Position numbers and translations under genes: made by a program. Shown in pieces: positions 1 through 5,239 of a DNA stretch of 5,808 nucleotides. This DNA is from an uncultured Devosia sp. (GTDB lineage: Bacteria; Pseudomonadota; Alphaproteobacteria; Rhizobiales; Devosiaceae): contig CAMLKN010000149.1 of assembly GCA_946480655.1 (NCBI GenBank), positions 1 through 5,808 on the forward strand, read 5' to 3'. The first letter of the stretch is position 1. Each line of letters opens with the position of its first letter. Below the pieces are notes generated by a model that saw only the letters and a program-made list of their open reading frames with translations, made no database searches and was not told the origin of the DNA.

Positions 1-53
1 AATACCGCGCGCCCGAGCTTGCCGCTGCCGCCGGTCACCAGAACCTTCTTCAT
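1..53 (-). CDS. NAD(P)-binding Rossmann-fold protein, epimerase/SDR-like (N-terminal fragment)
   Basis: Only the first 17 codons lie in the window; the rest runs off the left edge. They read MKKVLVTGGSGKLGRAV. This is the first beta strand and glycine-rich loop (GxxGxxG, residues 8-14) of a Rossmann NAD(P)-binding domain, as found at the very N-terminus of NAD-dependent epimerases/dehydratases and atypical short-chain dehydrogenases. The start is well supported: a GAGGAGG ribosome site sits 5 bases upstream. The gene is divergent from the small secreted genes to its right. Substrate and exact family cannot be told from this fragment; an NmrA-like or nucleotide-sugar epimerase would begin the same way. 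Confidence 0.8.
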   Translation of the reverse strand, partial: MKKVLVTGGSGKLGRAV

Positions 54-58
54 TCGAA

Positions 59-65
59 CCTCCTC
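59..65 (-). promoter_or_regulatory. Ribosome binding site GAGGAGG
   Basis: Read on the minus strand this is GAGGAGG followed by a 5-base spacer and ATG at 53. It is a near-ideal Shine-Dalgarno sequence, fixes the start of the fragmentary epimerase-like gene, and is the strongest ribosome site in the window. Confidence 0.8.
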
Positions 66-101
66 TTTTTCCACGCGAATTCGGCGTGTGGCTTGCTCCC
101 G

Positions 102-130
102 AGCCTAGTGCGGAAAGCGCGCCCTGCCAA
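102..130 (-). promoter_or_regulatory. Candidate sigma-70-type promoter of the epimerase-like gene
   Basis: On the minus strand TTGGCA (130-125) matches the -35 consensus at five of six bases. It is followed after exactly 17 bases by TAGGCT (107-102), which keeps the first, second and last bases of the -10 box. Transcription would begin near 95 and give a leader of about 40 bases. That leader holds a short inverted repeat (CACGC at 72-76, GCGTG at 84-88) around a GAATTC. The spacing and position are good but the -10 is weak, so this is a prediction only. Confidence 0.4.
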
Positions 131-176
131 CCGGTTGAACGGAAATTGCCGGGTTAACGAAAGATGAATGCGGGCC

Positions 177-191
177 TCAGCGGCGGTTCAA
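177..191 (+). repeat. Upstream element copy 1 (TCAGCGGCGGTTCAA)
   Basis: This 15-mer recurs with a single mismatch at 754-768. Both copies lie upstream of the two tandem secreted-protein genes: 93 bases before the start at 285, and 52 bases before the start at 821. Each copy is also preceded by AAGATGAA (161-168 and 727-734), though at different distances. It may be a shared operator or promoter part, or a remnant of a local duplication. Confidence 0.55.
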
Positions 192-199
192 ACGGGGGG

Positions 200-228
200 G
201 CGCATAACCGGGTTCAAGGTTGATGCGC
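200..228 (+). repeat. Imperfect inverted repeat / stem-loop upstream of the first secreted gene
   Basis: GCGCATAACC (200-209) pairs with GGTT-G-ATGCGC (218-228), giving ten base pairs with one bulged base and an 8-base loop (210-217). No T-run follows, so it is not an intrinsic terminator. It lies about 57 bases before the ATG at 285 and could be an operator or a leader hairpin. The loop and right arm contain GGTTCAAGG (211-219), which occurs again at 762-770. Confidence 0.45.
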
Positions 229-271
229 CGCATCGACAGATGGCCGGAGGGTCGGCCGCTCCAACAGAACC

Positions 272-277
272 GAGGAA
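272..277 (+). promoter_or_regulatory. Ribosome binding site GAGGAA
   Basis: GAGGAA lies 7 bases before the ATG at 285. It decides that start over a longer in-frame opening at 168, which would put about 39 unlikely residues in front of a clean signal peptide. Confidence 0.7.
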
Positions 278-284
278 TACCAAA

Positions 285-707
285 ATGAACAAGTTCACCA
301 TGATCGCCCTGGTTGCCGGTCTTGCTACCGCCGCAGCCACCCTGCCCAGCAATGCCCAGTTTTTTGCGGCCAATGTCCCCAACAAGCCAACGGCTACGTC
401 GACCTATGACTGTGCCCAGGAAATGGTGCAGATCCGCCGCATCAGCCCCGCAGAAGTCAACGGGATCCAGGACCGCAGCGTCTGGCTCTATCCGGTCTGC
501 GAAGACCTGACGGCCTATGGCCGCAACAACTATCGCGACCTCTTCTTCGACGGCAATGCCGGTGTCGTGCGCGGTGAAATCGGGCGCAATCCTACGCTCA
601 TGAACGCACTGCGTGCCAAGGGCTACGACCAGCACGACGTCATTTCCCTGGTCATGGCCGCTGGCAACAGCGTGCTGCTCTATGTCCACCAGCGGGACAT
701 GAACTGA
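285..707 (+). CDS. Small exported protein of unknown function (140 aa)
   Basis: I do not recognise a named family. Residues 1-24 form a Sec signal peptide: MNK, a hydrophobic stretch IALVAGLATAAATL, and a likely cleavage at SNA|QF. The mature part has exactly two cysteines (43 and 72), spaced to form one disulfide in the periplasm. It begins with a low-complexity linker (PNKPTATST), then a charged region, and ends with a compact segment in which NPTLMNALRAKGYDQHDV looks helical and SVLLYVHQRD looks like a closing beta strand. No membrane anchor or lipobox follows the signal. The start at 285 is chosen because it has the signal peptide and a GAGGAA site. The next gene, 113 bases downstream, is also a small exported protein with one cysteine pair, and the two share upstream sequence, which suggests related envelope roles. 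Real gene: likely; function: unknown. Confidence 0.8.
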   Translation: MNKFTMIALVAGLATAAATLPSNAQFFAANVPNKPTATSTYDCAQEMVQIRRISPAEVNGIQDRSVWLYPVCEDLTAYGRNNYRDLFFDGNAGVVRGEIGRNPTLMNALRAKGYDQHDVISLVMAAGNSVLLYVHQRDMN

Positions 708-713
708 TCGCCC

Positions 714-780
714 GGCACCCTGGCCCAAGATGAACGGCTTCTGAACGCCAAGATCAGCGCCGGTTCAAGGCCAGGGTGCC
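714..780 (+). repeat. Long inverted repeat between the two secreted genes
   Basis: GGCACCCTGGCC (714-725) and GGCCAGGGTGCC (769-780) are a perfect 12-base inverted repeat separated by 43 bases. Nested inside, TGAACGGC (731-738) can pair with GCCGGTTCA (759-767) with one bulge, so the RNA could fold into a long two-part stem with a loop of about 20 bases. No T-tract follows (ATTGTCTCCT), so it is not a classical intrinsic terminator. It could be a Rho-independent-like stop, an mRNA-stabilising 3' structure for the first gene, or an operator/leader for the gene at 821. The second copy of the shared 15-mer (754-768) lies in its right half. Confidence 0.65.
754..768 (+). repeat. Upstream element copy 2 (TCAGCGCCGGTTCAA)
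   Basis: This is the partner of the copy at 177-191, with 14 of 15 bases identical. The following two bases (GG) extend a match to the second GGTTCAAGG at 211-219. It lies inside the inverted repeat 714-780 and 52 bases before the SH3b gene. Confidence 0.55.
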
Positions 781-807
781 ATTGTCTCCTCAACATCCAG
801 ACGTTCC

Positions 808-814
808 GGGGGAA
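808..814 (+). promoter_or_regulatory. Ribosome binding site GGGGGAA
   Basis: A purine-rich GGGGGAA lies 6 bases before the ATG at 821. It supports that start over an in-frame GTG at 776, which falls inside the right arm of the inverted repeat and would add 15 residues ahead of the signal peptide. Confidence 0.6.
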
Positions 815-820
815 CCTCGA

Positions 821-1159
821 ATGAACAAGGCACAGGAAAAAGTACTCGTCGCCGCATTGTGCGGGATGATCATCACCGCCGCCGCCGGCTTCGCGGTTCA
901 GCCCGCAATGGCTGCCGGTTACCAGGTGGACACGCTGGGGCAGGTCGTCGGCGTCGCCGACTGGGATCGCCTCAATGTCCGCAAGTGGCCCGCCAGCTAT
1001 TCCCAGAAAGTGGGCAGCTTCGCCCCGGGCCTGCATGTCTGGGTCGAGCGCTGCATCGAAGTCGAGAACAGCTCCGACTGGTGCCTGGTCGAGCGCGGCC
1101 AGACCAAGGGCTGGGTCAATTCCCGCTTTCTCGTTCCGGTCGAGGATTGGGACATCTGA
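821..1159 (+). CDS. Exported bacterial SH3-domain (SH3b) protein, 112 aa
   Basis: Residues 1-31 are a signal peptide (MNKAQEK, hydrophobic VLVAALCGMIITAAAGF, cleavage near AMA|AG). Residues about 50-105 form a single SH3b domain: the opening RLNVRKWPASYSQKVGSF is the family's 'LNVRsgPs...kVg.l..G' pattern, and WCLVERGQTKGWVNSRFL is the closing 'W..V....G..GWV...yL' pattern. Cysteines 78 and 88 flank the central strands and probably form a disulfide. SH3b domains usually bind peptidoglycan or other envelope ligands, often as targeting modules; here the domain stands alone with no enzyme attached. A third cysteine (14) is inside the signal peptide, but its surroundings (VAALCGM, followed by a further hydrophobic run) do not make a convincing lipobox. 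The gene follows another small exported protein and ends before an intrinsic terminator at 1216-1261. The exact ligand is unknown. Confidence 0.9.
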   Translation: MNKAQEKVLVAALCGMIITAAAGFAVQPAMAAGYQVDTLGQVVGVADWDRLNVRKWPASYSQKVGSFAPGLHVWVERCIEVENSSDWCLVERGQTKGWVNSRFLVPVEDWDI

Positions 1160-1215
1160 TCCCCGGCCATACGTCTTTAGTACTGCGTACCTCCTTCCCA
1201 TGCATGTTGACTTTT

Positions 1216-1261
1216 CCGGTCCTCGGTTGTTCGTGATACGCAACCAGGACCGGAGTTTTTT
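1216..1261 (+). terminator. Intrinsic terminator abutting the asparaginase start
   Basis: CCGGTCCT (1216-1223) pairs with AGGACCGG (1246-1253), and GGTTG (1225-1229) pairs with CAACC (1241-1245). This gives 13 base pairs with one bulged C and an 11-base loop, then AG and six T (1256-1261). It has every hallmark of a Rho-independent terminator and would end transcripts from the secreted genes. A TTTT (1212-1215) precedes the left arm. The T-run ends two bases before the ATG at 1264, and the only good ribosome site of that gene is in its right arm. Confidence 0.85.
1251..1255 (+). promoter_or_regulatory. Asparaginase ribosome site embedded in the terminator stem
   Basis: CGGAG at 1251-1255 lies 8 bases before ATG 1264 and is the only Shine-Dalgarno-like sequence there. 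Its first three bases (CGG) belong to the right arm of the terminator stem, so hairpin formation would partly hide the site as well as stop transcription. A TTGACT at 1207-1212 resembles a -35 box, but I find no -10 at normal spacing, so the promoter of this gene remains unidentified. Confidence 0.5.
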
Positions 1262-1263
1262 GT

Positions 1264-2262
1264 ATGGACGCCAACCCCATTCTCGCCGAAGCCGTACGCG
1301 GCAACTGGGTTGAAAACCGCCACCGCGGCGCCTTCATCATTGTGGACGCGGATGGCACGGTGATCGCCTCGCGCGGTGACGTGGAGCGGCCGATCTTCCC
1401 CCGTTCGGCCGTCAAGTCCATGCAGGCCCTAGCCATTTTCGACCGTCACGCCATCGACCGGTTCCACCACAGTGCCGAGGAACTGGCCCTGGCCTGCGCC
1501 TCGCACCATGGCGAGGATGAGCATGTGAGCAATGTCGCCCATTTCCTCGACCGCATGGGGCTGTCGGTGGCCGATCTCGAATGCGGCGCGCATATGCCCA
1601 CCAATGACAAGGCCCGCGAGGCCCTGCGCATGGCAGGCAGCGCCCCCAGCGCCCTGCACAACAACTGCTCGGGCAAGCATTCGGGCATGCTGAGCGTGGC
1701 GTTGGCCATGGGTGTGCCGACCCGCGGCTATGTGGAGCGCGAACACGATGTGCAGAAGGCCGTGCGCGCGGCCGTGGAATATGTGATCGGCGAGGACCTG
1801 ACCGAGGATCGCTGCGGCACCGACGGCTGTTCCATTCCGACCTGGGCGGCGCCGCTGCGGGCCTGGGCCCTGGGCTTTGCCCGCATGGCGACGGGCAAGG
1901 GGCTCGACGCGGGTCATGCCGCAGGCGCGAAGAAGCTGTTCGACGCCGCCACCAGCCATCCGCACCTGGTGGCCGGTACCGGTCATCTCGACACGCTGGT
2001 GATGGAAGCCTTCCAGGGCCGGGTGATGCAGAAGGGCGGCGCCGAGGGCGTGCAGTGCGGCGCCATCCGGGACAAGGGTTGGGGCTATGCCCTCAAATGC
2101 GATGACGGCAACATGCAGGCCAGCCACGTCATGGTGGCGTCGCTGTTGCTCAAATATGCCGAGCCGGACGCGAACCAGCGCGCCGTGCTCGAGCAATTCG
2201 TCCGGCAGCCGACCAAGAATGTGCGCGGTACCGTCGTGGGGGAAATGCGCGCCGTCCTGTAG
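1264..2262 (+). CDS. L-asparaginase, asparaginase II (ReAV/class 3) family
   Basis: It hydrolyses L-asparagine to aspartate and ammonia, probably in the cytoplasm; there is no signal peptide or membrane segment. The 332 residues match the PF06089 family typified by the inducible Rhizobium etli asparaginase, which is unrelated to E. coli AnsA/AnsB. Family signatures: RGxxVENRHRGA (12-23), RSAVK (47-51), CASHHGED (78-85), ECGAH (106-110), NNCSGKHSGML (133-143), GTDGCSIPT (185-193), KGGAEGV (257-263). Residues recalled as catalytic or metal-binding in ReAV are present, most at identical numbering: Ser48/Lys51, Ser80, Cys135, Lys138 and Cys189, with Lys257 the likely counterpart of the second catalytic lysine. 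The ATG at 1264 fits the N-terminus of homologues, so it is preferred despite its position against a terminator. There is no asparagine transporter or regulator beside it, so it stands as a single gene. Activity on other amides is possible. Confidence 0.95.
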   Translation: MDANPILAEAVRGNWVENRHRGAFIIVDADGTVIASRGDVERPIFPRSAVKSMQALAIFDRHAIDRFHHSAEELALACASHHGEDEHVSNVAHFLDRMGLSVADLECGAHMPTNDKAREALRMAGSAPSALHNNCSGKHSGMLSVALAMGVPTRGYVEREHDVQKAVRAAVEYVIGEDLTEDRCGTDGCSIPTWAAPLRAWALGFARMATGKGLDAGHAAGAKKLFDAATSHPHLVAGTGHLDTLVMEAFQGRVMQKGGAEGVQCGAIRDKGWGYALKCDDGNMQASHVMVASLLLKYAEPDANQRAVLEQFVRQPTKNVRGTVVGEMRAVL

Positions 2263-2271
2263 CCGGGCAGT

Positions 2272-3639
2272 TCAGTTCAGCGAGACGTTGGGATAGCGGC
2301 CGGAATTGGATGCGAGATCTGGCTCGACGATCTCGTCCCAGGCCAGGCCCGCAAGGGCGTGTTCGGTGGCGGCAATCGCATTGCTGCCAACGACGACATT
2401 GCCCGCTCCATCCACGACGCTGACGCCGATGCCGATGCGAGAGTCGGACACGACGTTGCCTGAGATCATGACGTTGCGGAGGAAGGTTCCGTAGCCGGCG
2501 GCGATGGCGACGCCGGGTACGTTCTGTACCGTGTTGCCGGTGATGGCCGTTTCCGCCTCGGCGAAGATGCCGATCGGGACCGTGTCGGGGTTCACCACGG
2601 ACAGGGGCGCAATATTGCGCACGATATTGCCGTTGCAGACGGCCAGTTGCCCGCCCGTATCGAGGTTGGTGATCGAAATGCCCGTGGCCGCACCATCTAT
2701 GAGGTTGTTGGCGATGATCGAGCCGGAAAATCCGAACTCGGAAAAGATCGCCACTTCGCCCGAACGCAGGCAGACATTGCCCGAAACCTGGCAATTGCGC
2801 GTGGTGTTGAGGCGCACGGCGGTGAAGGCGCAATCGGCAATGTGATTGTCGGCGACGATCACCTCGTCGGCGTTGAACACGTTGATCCCGTTGCCGTTCT
2901 GGCCATTACCACCGCCGAGCCAGTCAATCTCCGCTATGCGGTTCCCTGTGATAATCGAGCCATCGGCGCCCGGCTCGGTTCGCCAGATCCGGATCCCGGC
3001 ATTGCCGCAGCCGCTGATCCGGTTGTCGGAGACGAGGATGCCGCGGCTGTCCATGGCGTGGATGGCCGCGTCGCCCATGGCGCTGAACTGACAGTCCCGG
3101 ATGGTGACGGCGGAATCGAAAATGTTGACCCCGACGCCAGGCGCTTCGCTGAAGCTGCAGCGCTCGATGGTGACGCCGGATGCGTGTTCGATGTCGAAGA
3201 GGGTGGCGGTGCCTTCGCCGGCGCTTGCGGCAAAGCCGATGTCCCGCAGCACCAGCGCTCCACGACCAACAATGCTCCCCACGCTCGCGCCGCCAACAGA
3301 CGAAATGGTCGTGGACCCCGGAACACCTTCGACCACCAGGCTCCCGGGGAAAATGAGGCCCTGCGCGCGGATGCGGCCATGGGGGAGGCGCAGAACCTGG
3401 CCGGCGCCGGCAGCCAGATCGAGGGCATTCTGCAGGGCCGCGCTCTGATCGGCATCCGAATCACCCACGAGGCCGAGCGATGCCGCGTCGAGTATCGCTT
3501 GCCCGAAGGCGGGGCTGGCGACGACCAGGCCCAGTCCGGCCATGACGAAACGGCGATTGAGGTGAGGCATTTGCATGAGCCGATTGTGCCAGACTGTGCT
3601 CCTGAGGCCAGTCAAACCCGATGGCTTGGTGAACGCCAT
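2272..3639 (-). CDS. Tat-exported right-handed beta-helix repeat protein (TIGR03808-like)
   Basis: An export signal carries twin arginines (N-R-R-F-V, residues 28-32), a hydrophobic run (33-42) and a likely cleavage at AFG|QA (46/47), indicating folded export through Tat. After an N-terminal segment with DADQSAALQNALDLA (62-76), as in pectate-lyase-like proteins, at least eight turns built on an x-G/D/N-N-x-(I/V) core follow, from about 203 to 410 (for example SDNRISG, TGNRIAE, ADNHIAD, SGNVCLR, TGNTVQN, SGNVVSD). This is a parallel beta-helix. Such folds are found in polysaccharide lyases and epimerases such as AlgG, but I see no recognisable catalytic set; the function of this family is not known to me. 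The start is uncertain: 3639 has a GGAAG 9 bases upstream, while 3576 or 3570 give a more usual short Tat n-region (MPHLNRRF) but lack a ribosome site. The stop lies 9 bases from the convergent asparaginase stop. Confidence 0.92.
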   Translation of the reverse strand: MAFTKPSGLTGLRSTVWHNRLMQMPHLNRRFVMAGLGLVVASPAFGQAILDAASLGLVGDSDADQSAALQNALDLAAGAGQVLRLPHGRIRAQGLIFPGSLVVEGVPGSTTISSVGGASVGSIVGRGALVLRDIGFAASAGEGTATLFDIEHASGVTIERCSFSEAPGVGVNIFDSAVTIRDCQFSAMGDAAIHAMDSRGILVSDNRISGCGNAGIRIWRTEPGADGSIITGNRIAEIDWLGGGNGQNGNGINVFNADEVIVADNHIADCAFTAVRLNTTRNCQVSGNVCLRSGEVAIFSEFGFSGSIIANNLIDGAATGISITNLDTGGQLAVCNGNIVRNIAPLSVVNPDTVPIGIFAEAETAITGNTVQNVPGVAIAAGYGTFLRNVMISGNVVSDSRIGIGVSVVDGAGNVVVGSNAIAATEHALAGLAWDEIVEPDLASNSGRYPNVSLN

Positions 3640-3643
3640 ACGT

Positions 3644-3653
3644 GGAAGCTTCC
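3644..3653. repeat. Perfect palindrome GGAAGCTTCC
   Basis: A 10-base perfect palindrome sits in the divergent region between the beta-helix gene and the ATPase gene. If the beta-helix gene starts at 3639, its GGAAG ribosome site is one half of this palindrome. It may be an operator or chance. Confidence 0.35.
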
Positions 3654-3662
3654 GGGTTCAGC

Positions 3663-3692
3663 TTGTTCCCGGCGCCGGCACGCGGCTATAAC
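3663..3692 (+). promoter_or_regulatory. Candidate sigma-70-type promoter of the ATPase operon
   Basis: TTGTTC (3663-3668) and TATAAC (3687-3692) are separated by 18 bases. The -10 box matches TATAAT at five of six bases; the -35 keeps the key TTG. Transcription would begin near 3700, giving a leader of about 28 bases before ATG 3728. The spacer carries the perfect palindrome CCGGCGCCGG (3669-3678), a possible repressor site. Confidence 0.45.
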
Positions 3693-3715
3693 GGGCCGGT
3701 ATTCGATTGCGACAC

Positions 3716-3721
3716 AGGTGG
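3716..3721 (+). promoter_or_regulatory. Ribosome binding site AGGTGG
   Basis: AGGTGG lies 6 bases before ATG 3728. It supports that start over an in-frame TTG at 3707, which would add seven residues (MRHRWPG) in front of the conserved [10 protein letters not shown] opening. Confidence 0.65.
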
Positions 3722-3727
3722 CCCGGT

Positions 3728-5239
3728 ATGCTCGTTGACGGCAAAATCTTTTTGGGCGTGAGCGAGCGGCCGGAATATCTCAATCTCAAATATGCCAACC
3801 GGCACGGGCTGATTACCGGCGCAACGGGCACGGGCAAGACCGTGAGCCTGCAGGTGCTGGCCGAAGGCTTTTCGGCAGCGGGCGTGCCGGTGTTTGCGGC
3901 CGATATCAAGGGTGACCTTTCAGGCGTGTCGCGCATGGGCCAGGCCAAGGACTGGCAGACCAAGCGCGCGGCCGATATCGGTTTTGACGATTTCGCCGAC
4001 GATGTGTTTCCGGTGATCTTCTGGGACCTGTTCGGACGGCAGGGCCATCCGGTGCGGGCGACGATCTCCGAAATGGGGCCGGTACTGCTGAGCCGCATTC
4101 TCGACCTCAACGACACCCAGGAAGGCGTGCTCAACATCGCTTTCCGGGTGGCTGACGAGGAAGGCCTGCTGCTGCTCGATCTCAAGGACCTGCGCGCGCT
4201 GCTGGTCGATATCCAGGAGCGATCCAAGGAAATCTCCACCCGCTACGGCAATGTGGCGACGGCGACGATTGGCTCGATCCAGCGGGCGCTGCTGGTGCTC
4301 GAACAGCAGGGCGCCGACAATTTCTTCGGCGAACGCGCGCTCGACATTGCCGACCTGATGCGCACTGACGTCGATGGGCGCGGCGTGGTCTCCATCCTTG
4401 CCGCCGACCAGCTGATGCAGTCGCCGCGGCTCTATGCGACGTTCCTGCTCTGGCTGCTTTCCGAACTCTTCGAGGAACTCCCGGAAGTCGGCGACCCGGA
4501 CAAGCCGAAACTGGTCTTCTTCTTCGACGAGGCGCATCTCCTGTTCGATGACGCACCCAAGGCCCTGATCGACAAGGTCGAACAGGTGGTCAAGCTCATC
4601 CGTTCCAAGGGCGTAGGCGTCTATTTCGTGACGCAGAACCCGGTCGATATTCCCGAAAGCGTGCTGGCCCAGCTCGCCAATCGCGTGCAGCACGCGCTTC
4701 GCGCCTATACGCCGCGCGAACAGAAAGCTGTGCGCGTGGCGGCCGAGACCTTCCGGCCCAATCCGGCCTTCTCGACCGAGGAAGCGATCACCCAGCTCGG
4801 CATCGGCGAGGCGCTGGTCTCAGTGCTGGAGGAAAAGGGCGTGCCCTCCATGGTCGGGCGCACCTTCATCCGGCCGCCCTCGGCGCAGGTGGGGCCGATT
4901 TCCCCGGCCGAGCGGGATGCGGCCCTCGCCAATTCGCCGGTCGGCGGGCTCTACGACACAGTGCTCGATCGGGAATCGGCTTTCGAAATCCTGGCAAAGC
5001 GGGCGCGGGACAAGCAGCTTGCCGATGAGCGTGCCGAGTATGAAAGCGTGCGGCGGGCAGAGGCCGAACGCCTCGCCAAGGAACGCGAGCGGGCCGAGCG
5101 GGCGGCTGCGCCGCGTCGCAGCACAAGGCAGACCCCGGTCGAGGCGGCCACGACGTCGTTTGCCCGCACGATTGCCACGACGCTGGGGCGTGAACTGGTG
5201 CGCGGCATTCTCGGCGGGCTGACGGGGCGGCGGCGCTGA
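3728..5239 (+). CDS. HerA-like P-loop ATPase, DUF853 (YjgR-like) family
   Basis: A 503-residue cytosolic ATPase of the FtsK/HerA superfamily, close to the DUF853 proteins that include E. coli YjgR; its physiological role is not established. Visible motifs: an N-terminal KIFLG strand; Walker A GATGTGKT (31-38); the family's ADIKGDLSG (58-66); Walker [10 protein letters not shown] (262-270, Asp267-Glu268); a sensor-like VTQNP (301-305); and [15 protein letters not shown] (318-332), which may hold an arginine finger. The long acidic/basic helix 417-462 ([15 protein letters not shown] through [11 protein letters not shown]) is probably a coiled coil. It is followed by an Arg/Pro/Thr-rich linker and a conserved amphipathic tail, [14 protein letters not shown] (485-498). 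No membrane segment is seen. HerA relatives form hexameric DNA translocases, but no NurA nuclease is nearby. ATG 3728 has an AGGTGG site. The stop codon overlaps the start of the next gene (TGATG), so the two are probably one operon with coupled translation. Confidence 0.95.
   Translation: MLVDGKIFLGVSERPEYLNLKYANRHGLITGATGTGKTVSLQVLAEGFSAAGVPVFAADIKGDLSGVSRMGQAKDWQTKRAADIGFDDFADDVFPVIFWDLFGRQGHPVRATISEMGPVLLSRILDLNDTQEGVLNIAFRVADEEGLLLLDLKDLRALLVDIQERSKEISTRYGNVATATIGSIQRALLVLEQQGADNFFGERALDIADLMRTDVDGRGVVSILAADQLMQSPRLYATFLLWLLSELFEELPEVGDPDKPKLVFFFDEAHLLFDDAPKALIDKVEQVVKLIRSKGVGVYFVTQNPVDIPESVLAQLANRVQHALRAYTPREQKAVRVAAETFRPNPAFSTEEAITQLGIGEALVSVLEEKGVPSMVGRTFIRPPSAQVGPISPAERDAALANSPVGGLYDTVLDRESAFEILAKRARDKQLADERAEYESVRRAEAERLAKERERAERAAAPRRSTRQTPVEAATTSFARTIATTLGRELVRGILGGLTGRRR

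Noticed and set aside
164..223. A 19-residue leader peptide frame (MNAGLSGG...) upstream of the first secreted gene
   Set aside because: The upstream CGAAAG is a poor ribosome site, and the frame lies over the repeated element and the hairpin. I see no attenuator-type codon run, so coding is not supported.
730..744. A four-codon mini frame (ATG AAC GGC TTC TGA) in the long inverted repeat
   Set aside because: It is too short, has no ribosome site, and is more simply part of the inner arm of the inverted repeat.
1207..1239. A promoter made of TTGACT (1207-1212) and TGATAC (1234-1239)
   Set aside because: The spacer would be 21 bases, outside the usual 16-18, and transcription would begin inside the terminator stem. 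Not strong enough to list as a feature.
680..1243. A minus-strand frame covering the SH3b gene and the terminator
   Set aside because: It would read through the inverted repeat, the SH3b gene and the terminator hairpin; it has no signature and no ribosome site.
1429..2196. A 255-codon open frame on the minus strand inside the asparaginase
   Set aside because: It has His/Gly/Ala-rich shadow composition and no recognisable motifs, and the asparaginase on the plus strand is certain.
2647..3738. A 363-codon open frame on the plus strand opposite the beta-helix gene
   Set aside because: It has no family signature, no good ribosome site and a repetitive composition that mirrors the G/N/I-rich beta-helix codons on the other strand. 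It is an antisense shadow produced by GC-rich codon bias.
3920..4693. A 257-codon minus-strand frame inside the ATPase
   Set aside because: It runs against a well-supported P-loop ATPase, lacks a plausible start region, and its content is what reverse-reading GC-rich codons give.
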